From: Atkinsonella hypoxylon
Taxonomy: Eukaryota > Ascomycota > Sordariomycetes > Hypocreales > Clavicipitaceae
DNA length: 64,000 nucleotides
Assembly (NCBI GenBank): GCA_000729835.1
Contig: JFHB01000007.1
Coordinates: 186,001 to 250,000, forward strand
Reading direction: 5' to 3'
Position 1 is the stretch's first letter; each line of letters starts with the position of its first letter. Below the pieces are notes generated by a model, which saw only the letters and a program-made list of their open reading frames with translations, made no database searches and was not told the origin of the DNA. Below, piece by piece: positions 58,133-64,000 of this stretch. The position numbers were made by a program, and so were the translations under genes.

Positions 58133-59509
58133 ATGCACCCGCCTGCGAAGGACACGAAAGCTCACGTAGAGCAGATGAGGGCTTGGATAAGGCGGCTGGA
58201 AGAGGGCAATGCGGAAATCCTTGACCTCGTCGCATCGCAAGGGCGTCCTCTCGAGTTAATTGGCCCCAACGAAGAACACCAAGCCCGATTGGACAGTCTG
58301 CGTGCCGCTATTGATCATACTTTGAAGGTGCTGGAGGGGACGGCTTGCCAACCTGCGAATACAGACCGCCAGACGGATGCTACGCGGGAACTGGGACGCT
58401 TGTACTCTGAGGAGTTGTCTGAGCGCATGAGGTTCGTTCAAAATGCAGAACAGGATCGTCACCAGTACTTTTGTAAGGTTGTGGATGAACATGCGAGGAA
58501 GCTGCGGGGGTTTGGTCGCATTAGAGACGTCGTGAAGCGGCTGGAGATGGAGTCACAGGAGACTCCCTGGGTGGTTAGGTCCAATTCGAACGACGGACAG
58601 GTTGCAAGGCCATCTACGGGGATTCAGCCAACTCGATGCATGACACCGCCATCACCGGGTCATGTTCATAAAAAGGCCTGTATCAAATGGCCAGAGTCCG
58701 ACGATGAATCAGACGGTTGCTTTGTACCGAAGATATGGCAAGTGCCCCATGTGGTATCGAAACAGGATCTGCCTGAAAACGAGCCCTCACTCAACATGTC
58801 TTGCGTTCCAAGGCGGAAAGCTGCGCGACTCAAGAACACCGCCGTTACAAAGCCGCAGGTAGGACGTATGTACCTGGGCTACTGGCCGCCAGAGGACAGG
58901 AAATATGCCGTCATAGTCCTGCCATACGGCCCATTCGAATCAATAGGAATTCCCGGCTCGATCGTCTCGTCCGCGCTCCTCAAACTCGAACGACGCGCCT
59001 GTCACACGAGACACCCCGACACGGGACAGTACGCATGGGCCTTTGGCTTCGGAGACGGGGGTGTCCACGAGCTGGATCGAGAATTTCCAGTCGTCTGGGT
59101 CAATTCCACTCGCTTTCCGCAGCGATGCGAGTACTCTTGGCTCAAGGCCAGGCACATTACCGCCTTTGACTTGGAGAAGACGCCTCGTCCGTTTTGGCGC
59201 ACGGTCGACGAGTTTGACCGCCGGCGGGCCAGTCTAGGCTCTTTTGGGGCCGCAGATGAAGGTAAGTTGGGGGGGGGGGGGGGGGGGTGCATTGTTTCGT
59301 GTCTTGGCGGGACTTGCGCTGATGCCTCGTTTGTAGTTCACGTGGTCGCGGGCGTTCCGGCTGTGCGAGACATGTGTCGAGAGTACCGGCCGCAGATAGA
59401 TGCGTACTTTGACAACGCTGCGTACGTGGAGGATGATGAGTCGGACTACGTAGCGAGTAGTTGCGCCGAGTCGTCGTCGAGTGGCGGGGAGTCAGATGAA
59501 TGGCGGTAG
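58133..59509 (+). CDS. Orphan protein with N-terminal coiled coil
   Basis: Exon 1 58133-59261, intron 59262-59336 (GTAAGT...TTGTAG, containing a run of 19 G), exon 2 59337-59509; 433 residues. Residues 5-160 are charged helices with heptad character (HVEQMRAWIRRLEEGNAEIL, RELGRLYSEELSERMRF). A linker with Pro/Ser and basic residues follows. A conserved-looking globular block occupies about 240-370 (GYWPPEDRKYAVIVLPYGPF, WAFGFGDGGVHELDREFPVV), ending in an acidic Ser/Glu/Asp tail. There is no known domain that I recognise; the block might bind DNA or protein. It lies beside a decaying patch (kinase and amidase relics), so lineage-specific turnover is plausible. Confidence 0.65.
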   Translation: MHPPAKDTKAHVEQMRAWIRRLEEGNAEILDLVASQGRPLELIGPNEEHQARLDSLRAAIDHTLKVLEGTACQPANTDRQTDATRELGRLYSEELSERMRFVQNAEQDRHQYFCKVVDEHARKLRGFGRIRDVVKRLEMESQETPWVVRSNSNDGQVARPSTGIQPTRCMTPPSPGHVHKKACIKWPESDDESDGCFVPKIWQVPHVVSKQDLPENEPSLNMSCVPRRKAARLKNTAVTKPQVGRMYLGYWPPEDRKYAVIVLPYGPFESIGIPGSIVSSALLKLERRACHTRHPDTGQYAWAFGFGDGGVHELDREFPVVWVNSTRFPQRCEYSWLKARHITAFDLEKTPRPFWRTVDEFDRRRASLGSFGAADEGKLGGGGGGCIVSCLGGTCADASFVVHVVAGVPAVRDMCREYRPQIDAYFDNAAYVEDDESDYVASSCAESSSSGGESDEWR

Positions 59510-60199
59510 CTGGGGTGGCTTGTAGGAGCTGGCTGAGCTGTACTATGATGGTGAAGGCATACCTGGACGACTGGAGGGCTTTGTGAACCGCTGGGAAAGG
59601 CGGATTGCAAAAGGGCTTGTGAGGTTGGGATGCCCGATTTGTGTCGAGCATGTCAAGCACTTAGGCTGGCATGCTGTATGCTTGCTCAACTCCCATTGCT
59701 TGGTGAGCTCCAACTTACGAAAACCCATGGAACCATGTCATATATCACGGAAACACCTGTAGTCCCAAATCAAACAGTCTGGCTTGGCTGAAGTATCTCC
59801 GAGAGAAAACAAGAGCAGAGTTCCTAAACATACAATCTAATTGTTATATGTTTATACTAAGCAATCTTCCCTCTTTGCCTTATCTATATCATGCCAGAAA
59901 AGATGATTAGACTTAGCCGAAAAAAAAAAAAAAACTACTCTATAAGCGCTTGTCCTACTATTGCTATCGCCGCTAATATAGAGCTAAAAGCTGATTATCA
60001 TGGTACCGCCTAGCCACAAACTGAAGTCGCCCTCCGCTCACCTCCTCCTCACCTCGGCACGCGGTTTACTCTTTCCAAAGATCCCTTCAGGACATGCTCT
60101 TCTTCACCCTTTAGCCCGCCAGTATGCTTCTCGGAGACTGCCGACGATTTGAGGGAGCTTGCAGGGCTTCAATGGCTTGACTAGGAACCCGGCGTCCTG
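59510..60199. other. Spacer with A-rich run
   Basis: 690 bp with no recognised gene; an A-run near 59,921-59,934. It lies between the orphan gene and the amidase relic. Confidence 0.5.
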
Positions 60200-60420
60200 G
60201 AGCTGGGCCTTTATGGGACTTGGCACTTGTGAGCACGCCATGTAGAGGGCCGACGGGCGCACCTGTCCAGGGCTGTCGTGTCGTATTTCTCGGTGATTTC
60301 GATCTCTGCCTCGGAGAGAATCCCGCACTGACGGCGCACATTGAGGACATGCTATGGCGGTTGATGGATTATGGCCTCTGGCAGGATTAGATCCCGGGGC
60401 GCTTTGGCGGCAAACTCGCA
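60200..60420 (-). pseudogene. Relic of an acetamidase/amidase-signature gene (N-terminal fragment)
   Basis: Reading leftward from 60420, one frame gives AAKAPRDLILPEAI, then a stop (TAG 60352-60354), then VRRQCGILSEAEIEITEKYD. The latter matches the amidase block just before the catalytic domain (xSGILSExExxITE). A little further, in another frame (about 60,230-60,254), PVGPLHG appears, the start of the amidase PLHGxPISxKD motif. The sequence between them is too short, so there is a deletion plus frameshift. The rest of the enzyme, including the Ser-Ser-Lys triad, is missing. Known: amidase-signature enzymes hydrolyse acetamide-like substrates. Non-functional. Confidence 0.6.
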
Positions 60421-60768
60421 GAGCATCGATTGGGGGGGCTTCCTTATACTCGGGTGTGCCTGTGATAAGCTCAGCTGGGGGGGAGGCTGGCCTTACAGTA
60501 GAGGGAGGCGAGTGGTGTTGTCTTCTATAGAAGCGCTATAGCTCTTATGCAGTCGTAGTACTCTCTGGAGCCGAATTGTCAGGTGTTGAATCTGTGATGG
60601 GACCCATTTTGGCATCTTAAGTGAAGGGACGGTTTCCCGGCCCAAACTAGGAGCAAATACCATCGACTGAACTTCAAATGTGATATGTTTAATACTAAAG
60701 TATTGGTTGGTAGGATCTGGACCCATTCTAACCCTTTGCTATTATCCGGGAGAAGCTCGTTCTGGCTC

Positions 60769-61831
60769 TCAGACGTGGCGTTCCACACAGTCCGGTACTT
60801 CTCCCTCTAGCTTTCGATGAGCTGGGATCAATGACGCATGCATGAACTTGCCTGCAACGCTCGTTACCATAGGAACCATATTTCGAATGTGTTCCCATTG
60901 CAGGTCACCAAAGTCATTGTGGCAGAGATAGATGTTTTCGCCATCAATGACTTTGCGAGGCATGGGATTTGCCAACTGACCTTGAATGAAACGTTCAATG
61001 ACAGAATTATGCTTGAATGCCATGAGGATATTGTCCAGTTTCAGATCTGAAATGATCAATCAGCGCGCGAACTGTAGTCTGACCCCCAGAGTCGGCTGAC
61101 TGACCTGTATGAATAACGTGTCTATCAGTGTGTAAATAATCAAGAGCGTATAGAATGCCCCGAATGTATAATTTGATCAGGGGAAGCGTTCTCGGCGTGA
61201 TCTTCCCGGTAGACAGTCGCCTCTTGAATAGCCATAAAGGTTCCCGCATTGCTTCAAATACCATGCAAACATGTTGGCCATGCCGAGAGTGGACAATGAA
61301 ATCATCTACAGCAGTAACTAACAAGTAATGACCCCGATGCCTTTTGCTGCCCGAGACAAGGTGTGAGGAAAATGCCAGTTCCTTCACGTCGTCACCGTTG
61401 CAGTAGTTGTTTGTGAGTATCTTGATTGCGGAATATTTCTTCCACCACCAGCGGCTCCCGAACTTGCAGCGTCAGTCGAACAGCCAAGCCTATGCATGCA
61501 TGGGAGCTGACACTTACCGTCTCTTTTCAGCTAGCCATACGGTTGAGGACGATCCCCATCCAACCTTGGCCTTTAGCCTGTAATTTTTTCCAATTGTGTC
61601 GCCAGGATTGGGATGAAAGAAGTTTTGACACTTGTAACCCGGTATTCGCTCCTCGTCAATGAGTGTATCCGACGGTAGCGTCTTGGCCGGTGTACCTTCG
61701 CAGGTGGAGTGAGAATGCCGGAGAGCCCTGTTCTGGGCACAGAATAAAGTCATTGGGGCCGGGCTTGGATTCACCCGCACATTAATAGGCAAGCTAACGG
61801 CCTTGAAGCGCGAAATAGAAGCGCGATACAT
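60769..61831 (-). CDS. Truncated SRPK-like protein kinase (probable pseudogene)
   Basis: Exons 61831-61518, 61454-61105 and 61046-60769 close in frame; 313 residues. The N-lobe is recognisable: a lead DEERIPGYKCQNFFHP, glycine loop VGWGSSSTVWLAE, then RWWWKKYSAIKIL with the ATP lysine. The hinge reads VCMVFEAMREPLW. The catalytic loop is RHVIHTDLKLDNIL, matching the SRPK-like H-T-D-x-K-x-x-N form. The family insert NDFGDLQ is present. The DFG metal-binding motif, APE and the rest of the C-lobe are absent: the protein ends about 95 residues after the catalytic loop. Known: relatives phosphorylate Ser/Arg proteins, but this copy should be inactive. Neighbouring amidase relic on the same strand. 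An extra unseen intron leading to a degraded C-lobe is possible. Confidence 0.6.
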
Positions 61832-62242
61832 ACTCTTTATTTATCAAGCTTCTTCTAGCTGCCGCTGCTTAGGTAAGTGAGACTTGTGCTGTTATGGCGA
61901 TGTTACTAAGCAAAGCGAAAGCGGCATCGTGTCTGACCAATCAGTCAACTGCCTGCTGATTGGTGAGAAAAAAAAAAAAGGAGTGGCTCCGATGCTTGCT
62001 TGCACTACTACGAGAAGACAGAAAAAAAAAAAAAAGAGCGTCTCTTCGCTTTTCTCCGGCCTTCATGCTCCATCGTCAATATCACTCCCTCCCTACACTC
62101 TTCCAGCACCACCCGGCGAACCATCAGCGTCGATCAACGGCATCGATCAAACGAGCGAGATACTCTTCCCGAGTGGCTTTCGACCCCATTCCCCTCACGC
62201 GCAGCCGACGCTTGACCGACATATTCGGATCCGCCTCACATC
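61832..62242. promoter_or_regulatory. Divergent spacer with two A-runs upstream of TIM17
   Basis: 411 bp. Poly(A) tracts near 61,968-61,979 and 62,022-62,035 lie upstream of a pyrimidine-rich leader (62,040-62,110). dA:dT tracts are typical nucleosome-depleted promoter elements; this one probably serves TIM17. Confidence 0.5.
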
Positions 62243-62827
62243 ATGGATCACGGACGCGATCCCTGCCCCTGGGTCATCTTCAATGACTTTGGCGGTGCAT
62301 TCTGCATGGGTGTACGTTACATCTTACAAATGGCTGCAAATGCGATGGCCTCTTGTCAAAGTGTTCGGGCTTGCTAGGGACCATCGCCTTAGAGCGCTTT
62401 CCGTTCGTGAACTAATCGTGCATCTGTACAGGCCATCGGCGGCACAATCTGGCACGGCGTTAAAGGTTTCCGAAACTCCCCCGTTGGCGAACGTCGCATT
62501 GGCGCCATCACAGCTATCAAGATGCGCGCCCCCGTTCTCGGCGGCAACTTCGGTGTCTGGGGCGGTCTCTTCTCGACGTTCGACTGCGCTGTCAAGGGTG
62601 TCCGCAAGAAGGAAGACCCTTACAATGCCATCATCGCCGGCTTCTTCACCGGTGGCTCGCTGGCCTTCCGCGGTGGTTTCAAAGCCGCTCGCAACAACGC
62701 TATCGGCTGCGCCGTCCTGCTGGCCGTCATTGAAGGAGTCGGCATCGCCTTCTCCAAGATGCTGTCAGGCGGGACCAAGTTAGAAGCGCCCCAGCCGCCC
62801 CCCAACATGGAGAGCGCAAGCTTGTGA
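62243..62827 (+). CDS. tim17: Mitochondrial inner-membrane translocase subunit TIM17
   Basis: Exon 1 62243-62311, intron 62312-62431 (GTACGT...CTGTACAG), exon 2 62432-62827; 154 residues, the usual size. The start MDHGRDPCPWVIFNDFGGAF is the conserved acidic/Cys-containing leader. Four hydrophobic segments follow with the family motifs GGTIWHGVKGFRNSPVGER, GNFGVWGGLFSTFDCAVKGV, DPYNAIIAGFFTGGSLAFRG and VLLAVIEGVGIAF. The tail is short and Pro-rich. Known: TIM17 with TIM23 forms the channel core of the presequence translocase that imports matrix proteins, and lines the protein-conducting path. The intron position right after the first GAxxG helix start is in phase. Confidence 0.97.
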
Positions 62828-63599
62828 GAGAACTGCGGTTGGGAAGGAGAAAAAAAATCTATATCCAAAACAGACAAAGTCGACGAAGACAGATTCGTCA
62901 ACGGGATAGAACCCAAGCTCGGAAACATGGAGCGTTTTCTTTGCTTCTTCGACGACCACACCTCTCAACTCAACTGCAACAAGGCCCTGTGCATCTACAA
63001 AATCTAACTTCAGGCTGCAATATTTGTCTCGTTTTCAACCCATTTTGATTTGATTTCTTAGCGAGCGGAAGATCCGCTTACGTGTATAACACTCGGAAGG
63101 CGCAAAATGCGATCCTAGTTTGACGCTTCTTGATAGTTCGGCCACGGAGCCGCGGACAGCTTGCGAATGTGGGAGAAAGTATCAGGGGCTCAAAAGGAGG
63201 ACACGACATTATGCGGGGGCTAATAGCGTGGTTGGCTCGACGGCGATAGAGGCATAAGTTGTTTTTGCATCGCATCGGCGTTTTCAATGTACTATATTCT
63301 GGGAGGGCGGTTGTGACATGGCCATCTCTGGCATGCATACGAGGGCTGGCGGAGGACGCCGAGGTCTGGATAGATTGGGGATGCTGAGAGTGTAGCTTCT
63401 GCCAGACCCAATGATACGTTGCCAATTGAACGGTAATGAATTGGCACGTTTGGATTTAAAGTGCCATTTTCGGCTCTTCCACCTGAACCAGAGTCTCAAC
63501 CACATGGTTGCACGACACAATTTGAAATCGAACCTCCTCAAAAGGACCTGCGCTAAAACCACAACCATGCTGCTCATCAAAGCCCAAGCCGTCAGCGGC
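62828..63599. other. Convergent intergenic spacer
   Basis: 772 bp between TIM17 (+) and the asparaginase-like gene (-). No coding evidence; it should contain both 3' UTRs. Confidence 0.55.
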
Positions 63600-64000
63600 T
63601 CAGCCGAACATGCAGTCGTCCTCCCCCCCATTATTCCAAACACTCATCTTCGGCCTCCCCTCCTCATCCACCCACGCACGAAACATGCCGCCGCAGTTAT
63701 AATCCATAACCACCTCTGATCGCACCCTCACCAAACCACCCGTAGCATCCCTCTCCACAACACACTCGATCCCAATCATGCCGCCCTCGCCCTCGCCCTC
63801 GCCCGTCCGTCCCCACCTGTTGCCCGCGCTGCGCCGCAACTCCCCCTCCGGTCCGACAACATGCGAGACAGCCCTGGCCGCGGCCTCGGGCTTGTACCGC
63901 GCCATAGCGGCCACGGTGCGTGCGGCGCTGGTGCGCAGGAAGGAGTCTCCGTTGCCCGTGCCAGACACACCTAGGGCCCGGGTAACCTGTGTGGTTGAGT
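63600..64000 (-). CDS. Ntn-hydrolase asparaginase/isoaspartyl-peptidase-like protein, C-terminal part (cut by right edge)
   Basis: Open on the minus strand from the window edge to a stop at 63600-63602; at least 133 residues visible. The stretch GVSGTGNGDSFLRTSAARTV matches the (S/G)TGDGDxFLR block of the type 2 asparaginase family. HVVGPEGELRRSAGNRWG, GEGEGGMIGIECV and MDYNCGGMFRAW are the usual following elements of the small chain. The catalytic Thr lies upstream, outside the window. Known: these enzymes cleave themselves and then hydrolyse Asn or beta-aspartyl peptides. Gene start and first exons not seen, so completeness cannot be judged. Confidence 0.75.
   Translation of the reverse strand, partial: STTQVTRALGVSGTGNGDSFLRTSAARTVAAMARYKPEAAARAVSHVVGPEGELRRSAGNRWGRTGEGEGEGGMIGIECVVERDATGGLVRVRSEVVMDYNCGGMFRAWVDEEGRPKMSVWNNGGEDDCMFG

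Noticed and set aside
60104..60328. Response-regulator receiver fragment (GFLVKPLKPCKL resembling the conserved Lys-Pro end)
   Set aside because: Only a short resemblance and no phosphoacceptor region upstream; the interval is better explained by the amidase relic in neighbouring frames.

Overview
The window is ordinary nuclear DNA of a filamentous ascomycete, most likely a sordariomycete of the order Hypocreales. The support is short introns (about 50-100 nt) with GT-AG ends and CTAAC/CTGAC-type branch sites, CT-rich promoter tracts, and fungal versions of NOT4, UFD4, ZDS, a TOK-type K+ channel, PHO-4/PHO89 and the 30.4-kDa complex I subunit. Most genes are conserved housekeeping genes on both strands, separated by 0.5-2 kb spacers. 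Exon limits below were placed by eye from splice consensus and reading phase; every reported multi-exon CDS closes in frame.

Layout. 1-5.6 kb (-): UFD4/TRIP12-type HECT ubiquitin ligase, cut by the left edge. 7.5-9.0 kb (-): branched-chain 2-oxoacid dehydrogenase E1 alpha. 9.8-11.3 kb (+): a small membrane protein followed after 55 bp by COQ5. 11.9-14.1 kb (-): DUF2433-type phosphoesterase with an RGG tail. 16.3-19.3 kb (+): ZDS-family PP2A regulator. 20.3-21.3 kb (-): complex I 30.4-kDa subunit. 21.7-27.5 kb (+): NOT4, apparently with a short and a long C-terminal form. 28.1-30.5 kb (-): TOK channel with a GC-AG intron. 31.3-32.6 kb (+): predicted mitochondrial alpha/beta-hydrolase-like protein. 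32.8 kb: intron-containing tRNA-Pro(TGG). 34.1-34.8 kb (+): small Ala/Pro/Glu/Lys-rich protein. 35.2-36.7 kb (-): PTPA/RRD1. 37.3-39.2 kb (+): orphan protein with a SANT/Myb-like tail.

39.5-43.5 kb (-) holds the most distinctive locus: a decayed NRPS-like gene with adenylation and thiolation domains followed by six membrane segments that alternate with three soluble, partly hexapeptide-repeat blocks. This is the layout of epsilon-poly-L-lysine synthetase (Pls), and the adenylation pocket residues read like a lysine code. The reading frame carries four nonsense codons, all explainable by C-to-T change at CpA, and one frameshift, so it looks like a RIP-damaged pseudogene. A 3.2-kb spacer without genes follows.

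46.7-50.2 kb (+): long coiled-coil protein. 51.7-53.2 kb (+): six-TM protein of unknown function. 55.2-57.2 kb (+): Na+/phosphate symporter. 58.1-59.5 kb (+): orphan coiled-coil protein. 60.2-61.8 kb (-): an amidase relic and a truncated SRPK-like kinase, a second decaying patch. 62.2-62.8 kb (+): TIM17. 63.6 kb to the right edge (-): C-terminal part of an Ntn-hydrolase asparaginase-like enzyme.

The genes do not form one pathway. There are small thematic overlaps: four mitochondrial proteins (BCKDH E1 alpha, COQ5, complex I, TIM17), two PP2A regulators (ZDS, PTPA) and two ubiquitin ligases (UFD4, NOT4). No transposon, CRISPR array or intact secondary-metabolite cluster was seen.
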